Below, piece by piece: positions 26,381-35,415 of a stretch of DNA of 64,000 nucleotides (the first letter of the stretch is position 1; each line of letters starts with the position of its first letter). Source of the stretch: Nitrospinaceae bacterium (lineage in GTDB: Bacteria > Nitrospinota > Nitrospinia > Nitrospinales > VA-1); assembly GCA_029261655.1 (NCBI GenBank), contig JAJDAY010000024.1:36629-100628 (forward strand), given 5' to 3'. The notes below the pieces were generated by a model, which searched no databases, was not told where the DNA came from, and worked only from the letters and a program-made list of their open reading frames with translations. A program made the translations under genes and the position numbers.

Positions 26381-27256
26381 TCAATTCGCTCGCTCCAATG
26401 CGGCAATGCGTTTTTCTAACGGGGGATGGCTCGCAAACAACGCCTGCACTCGACCGGCATTAATAGAAAAGGCCGCCAGTTCATCCGGCATTTTAGGACC
26501 GTGCCGGGAGTTTTGAAGTTGCCTAAGCGCATTGATCATATTTTGCCGACCGGCCAAAGACGCTCCACCCGCGTCGGCTCGAAACTCGCGCCATCGGGAG
26601 AACCACATGACAATCATCATGGCAAGGACTCCAAACACGAGTTCCGCTATCATGGACACTATCCAAAACGCTGGCCCGTGCCCACGCTCGACCCTGAAGA
26701 CCAAACGGTCTACAAGAAACCCCAGGACACGGGAAAGGAAAATTACGAAGGTGTTCACAACGCCCTGTATCAGAGCAAGCGTGACCATATCGCCATTCGC
26801 GACGTGGCTGACCTCATGGCCAATGACCGCCTCGACTTCTCCCTGGTCCATGTTTTCAAGCAATCCTGTACTAACCGCCACGAGAGCCGAATTTTTGTTC
26901 CATCCGGTTGCGAAGGCATTTGGCGACGGCTGATCGAAGATACCCACGTCGGGCATCCCGATTCCAGCTTTTTCGGCATGCAAGCGCACCGTGGAAAACA
27001 ACCATCTCTCAATATCGCTACGCGGCTCCTTAATAATCTGGACCCGCATGGCCGCTTTCGCCATCTGCTTGGAAAGCAGGAGTGAAATCAGGGAACCCGC
27101 GAACCCGATGATCGCGGAGTAAATTACAAGGGCGTTGATATCGAGATCAACGCCATTTTGCTGGAGCAATCCATCCAACCCCAGCAACCGGAACGTCAGG
27201 CTGATCAATAATACGATCGCCAGATTCGTTCCCAAGAATAGCACCAATCGAAGCAT
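26381..27256 (-). CDS. htpX: Membrane zinc protease HtpX (M48)
   Basis: A 291-residue inner-membrane metalloprotease for quality control of membrane proteins. AAGGAGG precedes the ATG. Two N-terminal membrane segments (about 5-25 and 38-60) precede the zinc motif HEVSHVANGD (VIGHEVSHVANGD, around residue 145). Two more membrane segments follow (about 160-178 and 195-215), then FRADAGGASLAGR carrying the third zinc ligand region (E/D). Length and layout match E. coli HtpX. It begins the htpX-terC pair lying between the intact radical SAM gene and its decayed tail copy. Confidence 0.95.
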   Translation of the reverse strand: MLRLVLFLGTNLAIVLLISLTFRLLGLDGLLQQNGVDLDINALVIYSAIIGFAGSLISLLLSKQMAKAAMRVQIIKEPRSDIERWLFSTVRLHAEKAGIGMPDVGIFDQPSPNAFATGWNKNSALVAVSTGLLENMDQGEVEAVIGHEVSHVANGDMVTLALIQGVVNTFVIFLSRVLGFLVDRLVFRVERGHGPAFWIVSMIAELVFGVLAMMIVMWFSRWREFRADAGGASLAGRQNMINALRQLQNSRHGPKMPDELAAFSINAGRVQALFASHPPLEKRIAALERAN

Positions 27257-27463
27257 GATCCCTCCTTATAGATACCAAGTTTGATACCAAAAACTAACAC
27301 ATTCCCTTCTTTCCTTCAATCCGGTCCATCGGCTTCACAGTCGTTTGATGTTGACTCGTCCGTTCGAAAAAATGGAAGTGCGCATTTTTAAACCAAAGTG
27401 GAGTGTGGACGGGGCTTTCTACAGAGTTGAGAATCTCACCTCAAGAGAAAGATCCAGGATTTA

Positions 27464-28534
27464 TCAAGTGAAATTGTAGGCGAAGCATCCGCTGGAGCAT
27501 CGCACCATATAATGCGGGCAGGATTTGCAGGGTTCCTTGGCTTCGGTGTCTTCAAAAACGTGGCTGAGGAATTTGGTGTGCATTTTCTTGATCGCGAGGT
27601 CGTTGATCTGCTCGTGATCCTGGATATTTCCCATCTTGAAATTGTGGAACGGGAAACAATTGAAGCAGTCGCCTTTAGGGTCGATGTCCATCGGGCTGTC
27701 GTCGGCACACCCGAAATAAACACCGTTGGTCTTCCACTCGCGGATGTCGGGAACGGATTGGCTCCCATGATAAATAAACCGTTCGACCAACGAGTATTCC
27801 TCCTCCTGAATTTCATCCAGAAAACAAGGAGGGAACGAACAGTCGAAGCGAAAACACATCTGCGGGAAATCTTTCAAAAGATCGATCATGATCCGCCCCA
27901 TTTTAGGGTAGTCCCGAATGGGTAAGGTCACGTTCTGCACCTCCTCCCCTACAATTGGGAAGGCCGGGCTGACCCGGATTTTATACTTCTGTCCCGGCGG
28001 GAGTCCCAGTTCCTGATAGATTTCGTCTATTTCCATGCATTGCCGATAGAGTTCCTGCTTCGTGGAATACAAATTCAGGCTGAACATCAAGCTGTGCCCG
28101 TTTTTGCTTAAAATAGCTTTCGCCACCTCCCGGCACCTTTGATGATTTTTCTCGGTGGTGTTCTCCAGGGTCTGCCAGTTCAAGAGGACAGAGAACTGGA
28201 TCTGACGTTCGATACTGCCGCCCCGGCCCACGGTTCCCAGCAGAAGATCCAGCACCTTATCCGGCATCAACCCATTGGTGAAGACCCCAAGGTATGAAAA
28301 CGGCTGCATGGTTTCGAGGGTGTTTGACATGATATCCATGAAGTGAGGATGCAGGGTGGGTTCCCCACCCATAAAATTAATCAGGGAGGCGGTTTTGACT
28401 CTCGGCAAAAGTTCTTTCAGGAAGAAATCGTAATCCATCGATTTATCCGGAGTTTTTACGTTCTCCTCCATGTATTCATCGGCGAAGCAATAATTGCATT
28501 TTAAATTGCAATAGCTGTTCAAAATGATGTTCAT
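27464..28534 (-). CDS. Radical SAM protein with SPASM-like C-terminus
   Basis: A 356-residue enzyme. The radical SAM motif is right at the N-terminus: C9-x3-C13-x2-C16 (SYCNLKCNYCFADE), then INFMGGEPTLHP for SAM binding. The C-terminus holds additional cysteines (GDCFNCFPFHNFKMGN and CKSCPHYMVRCSSGCFAYNF) suited to an auxiliary cluster. The middle has FRFDCSFPPCFLDE, also cysteine-containing. Radical SAM proteins of this short-leader type act on peptides or proteins, but no precursor peptide is identified. It is divergent from a hypothetical gene and a ferredoxin gene. A decayed copy of its 3' end lies 2 kb downstream. Confidence 0.85.
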   Translation of the reverse strand: MNIILNSYCNLKCNYCFADEYMEENVKTPDKSMDYDFFLKELLPRVKTASLINFMGGEPTLHPHFMDIMSNTLETMQPFSYLGVFTNGLMPDKVLDLLLGTVGRGGSIERQIQFSVLLNWQTLENTTEKNHQRCREVAKAILSKNGHSLMFSLNLYSTKQELYRQCMEIDEIYQELGLPPGQKYKIRVSPAFPIVGEEVQNVTLPIRDYPKMGRIMIDLLKDFPQMCFRFDCSFPPCFLDEIQEEEYSLVERFIYHGSQSVPDIREWKTNGVYFGCADDSPMDIDPKGDCFNCFPFHNFKMGNIQDHEQINDLAIKKMHTKFLSHVFEDTEAKEPCKSCPHYMVRCSSGCFAYNFT

Positions 28535-28720
28535 TTTATAACCTCATGGAAGGCATGGGCCCCTCATTAACGTCTGGACCCTGCCTTTAGTGACCGGATT
28601 GTCTCCAAAGGACCGCGCCATTGTCTGGTATCGCGATGGACTGCGATTCGCCCGTCTGGAAGAGTTCCAGCATTATATTATCATTTTCCGGCAATAAGTC
28701 AGAAATAACCGATTTTCGGA

Positions 28721-29689
28721 ATGGTGAACAACGCACCAGGTTTAAATTTCCTTGAAATCATTATTCAATCCGGTCAGAATGGGGCATTAACACCTACATT
28801 GAGAGCCAAAATGTTAGCATTTGCCAAAGACATCACTCAGAACATGCCCATTCATCCCGAAGAAGACAAAAATACCGAGCTGAAGGAATACATGGACTAT
28901 CAGCGAAGGCTGGACCATGAACGTCTCATCTACCATTCGCTGGATCACGCGAAAAGTGAGTTGCAGGAGCACCTTCAGGAGGCCATGGGAGATCCTGAAA
29001 AAATAAAGCCCTTTCTCGAACAAGCATTTCCTATTTCCCGACGATTTGCCGATGCCGACACGCTCATGCTCATGTTGAGAAAACTACTCAACGGTCATAA
29101 CTCAACAAACAACTGGTACCGGATGAACTCCTATTACCACGCGGTTGTTTATGAGTCCATGAAGGGATTCATCAAAATTTATAACCGTCTACTGAGGGAA
29201 GCCCCGGAAAAAGCCGAAGAACTTAAAATTGCCAAAGGAATGGAAGTTGATTTTGACGACTGGGCCTACCTTTACTTTCAGGATCTGGATTTTCACCTGG
29301 GACGGGACTTAGGCTACACCCACTATCCTTTTGCCAAGCGAAACGCGGCCATACTGGAAGAGGTGGAAAAAGAAATCAGTGGCGGAAAATCACGTGAACA
29401 AGCTCTGCAAGCCGTCAAAGAACAATTTGAAATTGACGATATTACAATTGACCTTTTACTGGATAAAAAAATCGGTCAAAAAGATCTGGAACTGTTTTAC
29501 ACCTCGGTTGAAAACCCCATCTATGAATATTTGATGCCTGCCCAGGATGGCCGATGGGGAGCCGTGGACGGAGAATCTCTGCTGGACCATGCCTATTATA
29601 TGGGTTCCAATTTGAAAGTCTGGGAATGGCGAAAACAGGAGGAAGTGGAAACGGTCATGGAAGAAATCGCAAAAACCCAGAAAAAATAA
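28721..29689 (+). CDS. Hypothetical helical protein
   Basis: A 322-residue soluble protein, very rich in Glu, Lys, Leu and Tyr and predicted to be mostly helical, without signal peptide, membrane segment or cysteine. The region YRMNSYYHAVVYESMKGFIKIYN and DDWAYLYFQDLDFHLG is aromatic-rich and could bind a ligand or cofactor. I do not recognise the family. The ATG at 28721 has a weak ribosome-binding site; an ATG at 28811 is an alternative. A ferredoxin gene follows after 21 bases, so the two are probably cotranscribed and may share a redox role. Confidence 0.6.
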   Translation: MVNNAPGLNFLEIIIQSGQNGALTPTLRAKMLAFAKDITQNMPIHPEEDKNTELKEYMDYQRRLDHERLIYHSLDHAKSELQEHLQEAMGDPEKIKPFLEQAFPISRRFADADTLMLMLRKLLNGHNSTNNWYRMNSYYHAVVYESMKGFIKIYNRLLREAPEKAEELKIAKGMEVDFDDWAYLYFQDLDFHLGRDLGYTHYPFAKRNAAILEEVEKEISGGKSREQALQAVKEQFEIDDITIDLLLDKKIGQKDLELFYTSVENPIYEYLMPAQDGRWGAVDGESLLDHAYYMGSNLKVWEWRKQEEVETVMEEIAKTQKK

Positions 29690-29710
29690 CCGGACCGTAT
29701 ACTCCCTCTC

Positions 29711-30037
29711 ATGCCACGATTTCAAAAACATATCTTCATCTGCAACAACGAGCGTAAGGCTGATGATCCGAGAGGCTGTTGCGTCGGGCGCGGTTCCCTC
29801 GACATGCTCGACTACGCAAAAGGCCGGGTGAAAGAAATGGGGTTGAAAGGAAAAGTCCGGGTTAACAAAGCCGGTTGTCTGGACGCCTGTGAATACGGAC
29901 CCTCTCTGGTCGTTTACCCTGACAACATCTGGTATTCCCCGCAGACCAGTGAAGACATGGAAGAAATCCTTCAGGAACATATCCTCAACGACCGTGTGGT
30001 CGAACGCATCAAAATTCCCTTCAAACAAAAAAGCTGA
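29711..30037 (+). CDS. Thioredoxin-fold 2Fe-2S ferredoxin
   Basis: A 108-residue ferredoxin of the Shethna/NuoE-like thioredoxin fold. Cluster cysteines are seen in HIFICNNERKADDPRGCC and in VNKAGCLDACEYGPSLVVYP, the usual C-x11-12-C...C-x3-C arrangement. It would carry single electrons in the cytoplasm. It directly follows the helical hypothetical gene, and a radical SAM gene lies on the other side of the divergent promoter region, so it could supply electrons to that enzyme (inference). Confidence 0.9.
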   Translation: MPRFQKHIFICNNERKADDPRGCCVGRGSLDMLDYAKGRVKEMGLKGKVRVNKAGCLDACEYGPSLVVYPDNIWYSPQTSEDMEEILQEHILNDRVVERIKIPFKQKS

Positions 30038-30066
30038 AACACTGATCTAGACACAGACCGACTGCC

Positions 30067-30786
30067 CTACCCTGTCTCTACAAGTTCGATGGCCTGGACC
30101 CGAACATGCGCGGTGCCCTGTCTGTAAAAACCCAGCTTTTTCGCGGCGGCTGTGCTGAGGTCAATAATGCGGTCGCCCGATTTGGCATTATGAATGCTTG
30201 GGAAAGGCCCTCGGTCGTTCACCCTGACGATGACCGAGCGTCCATTTTTCAGATTTGTCACCATCACGTTGGTTGGAAGCGGCAACAATTTGTGCGCGGC
30301 GGACAGAGCTTTGGGGTTGAACGCCTCTCCGTTGGCCGTCATGTGCCCGTCTTTCTGGCGCAGGGTTTCATTTCCATACCACGAAGCGATGCCCTCCTCC
30401 TCATATTCCTGAGCCTTTGCGACGGTCATGGGATGGTATCTTTTCCCCTTCACAGTATAGGGGGAATTTTTCACCCGTCCCTGCCGGATAGCTTCCTTCA
30501 CCGGCAAGCCATCAATTTCTTCAATATGCTCATTCATCAACGGCCAGTCGAGCGGGGCCATTGCCACATCGAAAGAAAATTTTCCGATCTTATAAGCAAG
30601 CTTGGTCGTTCCTTTGGTAAACTTATATGCGCCCGTTACGACCCATAGAGCGCCGTTCACGGTCCCTTTGCCCGCCCGGTAGGTTTTCTTGACCGTAGAA
30701 CAGGCGGCTAAAACCAGGATCATAACCACCAATGCAATCAGAGAGCGGAATTTTATCCTAATAGACCGGCTGAGAAAATAGGGCAT
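30067..30786 (-). CDS. rlpA: RlpA-like lipoprotein (septal lytic transglycosylase type)
   Basis: A 239-residue lipoprotein with signal LIALVVMILVLAAC (Cys at about 29). The double-psi beta-barrel (about 130-225) is clear: GIASWYGNETLRQKDGHMTANGEAFNPKALSAAH, then TNLKNGRSVIVRVNDRGPF, and IIDLSTAAAKKLGF. RlpA cleaves naked peptidoglycan glycans at the septum in Pseudomonas. There is no C-terminal SPOR domain, so septal targeting may differ. It is the first gene downstream of the ABC exporter pair on the minus strand. Confidence 0.92.
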   Translation of the reverse strand: MPYFLSRSIRIKFRSLIALVVMILVLAACSTVKKTYRAGKGTVNGALWVVTGAYKFTKGTTKLAYKIGKFSFDVAMAPLDWPLMNEHIEEIDGLPVKEAIRQGRVKNSPYTVKGKRYHPMTVAKAQEYEEEGIASWYGNETLRQKDGHMTANGEAFNPKALSAAHKLLPLPTNVMVTNLKNGRSVIVRVNDRGPFPSIHNAKSGDRIIDLSTAAAKKLGFYRQGTAHVRVQAIELVETG

Positions 30787-30837
30787 AGCTAATTGTTTTT
30801 ATTATATTTATAAATTTTTTCCTCCCTCCAGAGAATA

Positions 30838-32640
30838 TCACTTTTCAGGAGTTTTAGTTGACGAAGCTTCTGCAACATCCGCCTGTAAATTGTAAAGCTT
30901 GTGATAGACCCCTTTTTTCTTAAGAAGATCCTGCGGGGAACCATATTCCACAATTTCACCTGCCTTTAGCACCAGAATCTTGTCAACATGCTTGAGGGTG
31001 GACAGCCGGTGAGCGATGATGATCGAAGTCCTGCCGCGAATCAGTTCTTGAAGCGCCTTTTGAATATGGGCCTCGGTTTCCGTATCGACACTGGCGGTCG
31101 CTTCGTCAAGCACCAAAATCCGTGGAGCCACCGCAAGGGCGCGCGCAAAGGAAAGCAATTGTTTTTGCCCCAAAGACAAATTGCTCCCGCCTTCTCGGAC
31201 ATCGTGCTCATATTTTAAAGGAAGGTTGTTGATGAAATGTTCAAAATTGACCGTTTGGGCAATCGACTCGGCTTCCTCCTGTTTCAGATTTGGGCTTCCC
31301 AGCCGGATATTATCCAGAATATTTCCGGAGAATAAAAACACATCCTGCTGAACCAGGGCGATTTGCTGTCGCAATTCATATTTATTCATTTTCTGAATAG
31401 AAGTCCCATCGACCAGAATATCTCCCTTCTGGATATCATAAAACCGGCACAACGCGTTGACGATCGTTGACTTACCCGATCCAGTCGCGCCGACAATGGC
31501 CAGACTCTCCCCTTCCCTGATGGAAAAGGAAATATCTTTGAGCACAAAATCATCGCCTTTATAGGCAAACCATACGTTTTGAAACTCCACTTCTCCACGA
31601 ATTTTTTCAGCGGGCACAACCGCTTGTTTTGGGTTTGGTATTTCTTCAGGCGTGTCGATAAGTTCAAACACGCGCTCGGAAGAAGCCATGGCGGTTTGAA
31701 TGATATTGAATTTTTCAGCCAGATCACGAATGGGTTCAAAGAATTTCTGCAGGTATTGCAGAAAAGCGACGAGGACACCCAGCTGAATTTCATCCTGCAC
31801 GAATCGTCCCCCTCCATACCAGATGACCAGGCCGACTCCAAGGGCGCTGAACAAATCAATCGAAGGAAGATAAACTGCGTTATAGTGCAGGGAGCGCAGG
31901 TCTTCTTTTAATTTATCCCGGTTGATTCCCTCAAACCGTTCATAATGGTCTTTTTCCTTATGGAACAACTGTACGGTCGCCATACCGGACAGGTTTTCTT
32001 CAAGAAACGTATTCAGCCCGGTAATATGCGCCCGGTTTTTACGCAAGGCGTCTCTGGCCCTTGTCCTGTAAGCCTGAGTCGCAAGATACAAAAATGGAAA
32101 CACAATACAGACCACCAGCGTCAATCGCCAGTCCAGATAAAACATGACGCAAAAAATCCCCGCCAGCGTGAACAGATCGCTGAAAATCAAAATGAGGCCG
32201 GAGGTCAGCATTTCATTGAGAACTTCAACGTCGTTGACCACCCGGGTGATCAATTTGCCGACAGGGTTTTTATCGAAAAAACTAAATGACATTTTGTGCA
32301 GGTGCGCGAAGACCTGAGTTCGCATGTCATACATCACCTTCTGACCGATCAACTGCATGAGATATGTTTGACAAAACTGGCACACAAAGCCCAGCGCAAG
32401 AACCCCCAGATACAAAAGCGCGACAAGGTCCAGACCCTCCAACCGCGATGCTTTGATGTAGTCGTCGATGACAATTTTAGTGAAATAGGGACCGGCCAGG
32501 CCCAGAATCGAAACGGCGAACAAAAAGAAAATAGCAACGGCAACCAGCAAGCGGTAGGGTTTGAGGTAGAACAAAATCCTCTTGAACAAAGCCCAGTCCT
32601 GATAACGGTCGCTTAAATTTTCCAGTAACGTCGTCTTCAT
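30838..32640 (-). CDS. ABC exporter half-transporter (heterodimer subunit, canonical Walker B)
   Basis: A 600-residue fused permease-ATPase. Six membrane segments occupy about residues 20-300; the nucleotide-binding domain has Walker A GATGSGKST (about 385), the Q-loop region LVQQDVFLFSGNILDNI, signature LSLGQKQ and Walker B with catalytic glutamate LVLDEATASVD. The signature is LSLGQ rather than LSGGQ. Its partner has the reverse pattern, which is typical of heterodimeric exporters such as YheH/YheI or TM287/288 with one degenerate ATP site. The start overlaps the partner's stop by four bases. The substrate (lipid or drug) is unknown. Confidence 0.93.
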   Translation of the reverse strand: MKTTLLENLSDRYQDWALFKRILFYLKPYRLLVAVAIFFLFAVSILGLAGPYFTKIVIDDYIKASRLEGLDLVALLYLGVLALGFVCQFCQTYLMQLIGQKVMYDMRTQVFAHLHKMSFSFFDKNPVGKLITRVVNDVEVLNEMLTSGLILIFSDLFTLAGIFCVMFYLDWRLTLVVCIVFPFLYLATQAYRTRARDALRKNRAHITGLNTFLEENLSGMATVQLFHKEKDHYERFEGINRDKLKEDLRSLHYNAVYLPSIDLFSALGVGLVIWYGGGRFVQDEIQLGVLVAFLQYLQKFFEPIRDLAEKFNIIQTAMASSERVFELIDTPEEIPNPKQAVVPAEKIRGEVEFQNVWFAYKGDDFVLKDISFSIREGESLAIVGATGSGKSTIVNALCRFYDIQKGDILVDGTSIQKMNKYELRQQIALVQQDVFLFSGNILDNIRLGSPNLKQEEAESIAQTVNFEHFINNLPLKYEHDVREGGSNLSLGQKQLLSFARALAVAPRILVLDEATASVDTETEAHIQKALQELIRGRTSIIIAHRLSTLKHVDKILVLKAGEIVEYGSPQDLLKKKGVYHKLYNLQADVAEASSTKTPEK

Positions 32641-34403
32641 TGCAGAGTGATCTCCATTTGCTGTGCCAGAGATTGACTCTTGATCATCGTCGAATAGATT
32701 CCTTTCTTCCTAAAAAGTTCGGAATGCGTGCCCCGTTCTACAATTTCTCCTTGATTCAGGACGATCACTTGATCCGCCTGGCGGGCGATGGACAAGCGGT
32801 GGGTGATGATAATTGTGGTCACCTGCTTCATTCTTGCGCAGATTTTTTTCAAAATAAATTCCTCTGTTTCCGCATCCAGACTGGAAAACGCGTCATCAAG
32901 AACGAGTATTCCGGGACGTTTCAGCAAAGCCCTTGCCAGGGCGATCCGCTGTTTCTGCCCGCCGGACAACGACACCCCCCGTTCCCCGACAATCGTTTCC
33001 AGGCCATCGGGAAAGCGACCAAGGTCATCCTCCAACCCGGCGTCCTCAACCACTCTCTCAAATTCCTCGGACGTCGCGCCCTCGTTTCCAAAAGCAATAT
33101 TAGCCCGAATTGACATCGAAAATAAAAATGGCTCCTGATCCACATAACCGATGCCTTTACGTAAATTCAAAAGAGGAATATTTTGAATCGGTTTACCATC
33201 GATCAAAATTTCCCCCTCCCGGCTCCCTTCATATAAGCGCGGAAGCATTTGGGCGAGTGTGCTTTTGCCGGAACCGATTTTCCCCACTATGGCCACAGTC
33301 TGACCTTTTGCAATGGTCAGGGCGATGTGCTTCAATGCCGGCGTTTCAGCTTCAGGATAAGAGAAACTGAAATTTCCAAACTCAACCTTTCCTTCCACCT
33401 GAAAAGTATCTGCAACTCCTTCCCCGGCAGGCCCGTCCTTGATATCCGGGTAAGATGAAAATATTTCCTGAATCCTCCCCATCGCCGACTGTCCTTTTTG
33501 CGTCAGGTTGATCACATAACCGATCCCCATCATGGGCCAGGACAGCATCATCAGATAACCGTTGAAAGCGACGAATGCGCCCAATGTCATTTCCTCTGCG
33601 ATGACAGCCTTGGCGCCCAGCCAGATTGAAAGCACCGCCGCCACCCCCAGAGTAAAAATCAGCGAGGGCGTGAAGATACCGAACAGTTTTGTGATGCGGA
33701 GATTTTTGCGAATGTACTCCTGATTGAGCACATCAAATTTATTTTTTTCGTTTTCCTCCTGGACAAATGCGTGCAAAACGCGGATGCCCGCTATATTTTC
33801 CTGCACGCGCGCGGTCATTTTAGCCAGATGTTCCTGCACCGCCCGATGCCGCTTGCTGATCTCTTTTACAAAATTAAAAAACAGGATGGAAACCAGGGGC
33901 AGCGGAATCATCACCGCCAGAGTAAGACCGGGATTGATCCAGACCATCAAACAAACGCAACCGATGATGACAACGGTTGAATCCACCAGAATGAGTAATC
34001 CAAGACCCACAAAATCCCGAACGGATCGAAGGTCATTGGTCGCTCTTGAAATCAGATCGCCGATTTTTTGCCGGTGAAAATAATATTTATCCAGGATCAG
34101 AAAATGCGCGAATAGTTTATTCAGGATATCGAATTCGACTTTGCGGGAAGGGCCGAACATATATTTTCTCCACCCATAGCGGCCAATGGCCAGAACGGCG
34201 GAGGTCAGAAACAATAACCCCGCATACTTTAATAGATGGGACCGGCTGGGGTCATCGGGAAGAAGGTCGATAAATTCTTTCAACAACCAGGGAATCACCA
34301 GAGCGGTGATGTCCGTGATCAATAAGGCAGCCATTCCGACAGCCATTTCCCGCTTGTACTTGGCCATGAACGGCAGGAAGGGCTTGATCTTCTCGGGAAT
34401 CAT
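32637..34403 (-). CDS. ABC exporter half-transporter (heterodimer subunit, Asp in place of catalytic Glu)
   Basis: A 588-residue fused permease-ATPase with six membrane segments, Walker A GKIGSGKST (about 378), a normal signature LSGGQKQ, and Walker B ILVLDDAFSSLD in which the catalytic Glu is replaced by Asp. With the partner's altered signature this predicts one degenerate and one consensus ATP site. It is the upstream gene of the pair; the downstream partner overlaps by four bases. A ZIP transporter gene starts just upstream on the same strand with only seven bases between. Confidence 0.93.
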   Translation of the reverse strand: MIPEKIKPFLPFMAKYKREMAVGMAALLITDITALVIPWLLKEFIDLLPDDPSRSHLLKYAGLLFLTSAVLAIGRYGWRKYMFGPSRKVEFDILNKLFAHFLILDKYYFHRQKIGDLISRATNDLRSVRDFVGLGLLILVDSTVVIIGCVCLMVWINPGLTLAVMIPLPLVSILFFNFVKEISKRHRAVQEHLAKMTARVQENIAGIRVLHAFVQEENEKNKFDVLNQEYIRKNLRITKLFGIFTPSLIFTLGVAAVLSIWLGAKAVIAEEMTLGAFVAFNGYLMMLSWPMMGIGYVINLTQKGQSAMGRIQEIFSSYPDIKDGPAGEGVADTFQVEGKVEFGNFSFSYPEAETPALKHIALTIAKGQTVAIVGKIGSGKSTLAQMLPRLYEGSREGEILIDGKPIQNIPLLNLRKGIGYVDQEPFLFSMSIRANIAFGNEGATSEEFERVVEDAGLEDDLGRFPDGLETIVGERGVSLSGGQKQRIALARALLKRPGILVLDDAFSSLDAETEEFILKKICARMKQVTTIIITHRLSIARQADQVIVLNQGEIVERGTHSELFRKKGIYSTMIKSQSLAQQMEITLQ

Positions 34404-34410
34404 TTTCCTG

Positions 34411-35136
34411 TCACACGATTCCCTTGGAAAGGATCATGACCAGAATTCCCAGACAGAGAGATACCAGGTTTTTGTATTCTCGTGATTCATGTTCCTCGTA
34501 CACCGTTGGAAGAAGGTCGGTGGTGGAAATAAATAAAAACGTTCCTGCGGAAATTCCCAGAGCGACAGCCACCACCTGCTCTGTCAACCCCTGAAAAATT
34601 ACCAGCGAGAGAACGGCGCCAAAGGGCGTGGCCAACGCGAAAATGAACATGGAAATCAGGATTTTTTTTCTGGAATATTCTCCACCCCGGACCAGAAGAC
34701 TGCTTAAAGCCAACGCCGCGGGAAATTTGTGGATGGTCACCGCCAGAATGATGACCGTGCTCAGGTCCATCAAACTCCCGGCGCCAATTGCCATGCCGTC
34801 CAGAATACTATGGAACCCTATTCCCACATACGCCGACAAGCCGATTTTGTGATAGTTGCACTCCCCTTCTTCACAGGGATGCACCATGATGAATTTTTCC
34901 AATATAAAAATCATGAGAAACCCGGCCATGACCGAGTACCCCATGCTCCCTCCCAAAACATCGCCAATTTCAGGCAAAATGTGGAAAAACACCGCTCCCA
35001 GTAAAATCCCCGCGCAAAAACTGATGATCATGCGAAAAGTGGATTTCGACCACATTTTGATCGTGGGAATCCAACCACCGACCATGGTGATTAAAAATAT
35101 GAATACGAGGAAGGGATAAAATATTGCTTTTTCCAT
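34411..35136 (-). CDS. ZIP-family divalent metal transporter
   Basis: A 241-residue polytopic protein with about eight hydrophobic segments. I use the ATG at 35136, just before the first segment; a TTG at 35175 would add a short polar stretch. Metal-binding signatures are GIGFHSILDGMAIGAG in segment IV and VTIHKFPAALALSSLLV in segment V (the usual HKxPEG has Ala for Gly and Glu here). A loop with HPCEEGECNYH may bind metal. ZIP proteins import zinc, iron or manganese. Its stop lies seven bases before the ABC exporter start, so it is probably in that operon. Confidence 0.88.
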   Translation of the reverse strand: MEKAIFYPFLVFIFLITMVGGWIPTIKMWSKSTFRMIISFCAGILLGAVFFHILPEIGDVLGGSMGYSVMAGFLMIFILEKFIMVHPCEEGECNYHKIGLSAYVGIGFHSILDGMAIGAGSLMDLSTVIILAVTIHKFPAALALSSLLVRGGEYSRKKILISMFIFALATPFGAVLSLVIFQGLTEQVVAVALGISAGTFLFISTTDLLPTVYEEHESREYKNLVSLCLGILVMILSKGIV

Positions 35137-35415
35137 AATGGGAATCAGATACTTATTAAAATTGTTGGTTATCAACCGCCCTAGGGCAATTTTCTTTTTG
35201 GTAGTCCTTGGATGAACTTTCAGCTAATATAGTTTCCGATTTTTCCCGCATGCTCAAAATCGCAAACCTTTGGGAATCCATTTCCTGATTCACCGGAAAC
35301 GGCAGGGGAAAACTCAACCGGCTTGTAAAATTATCACAAAGATATTCAATAAGCTATCACCTTTGACACCCCCGTTGCACATAGCACTTTTCTCAACTGA
35401 TAGTTCAGGAGCACC

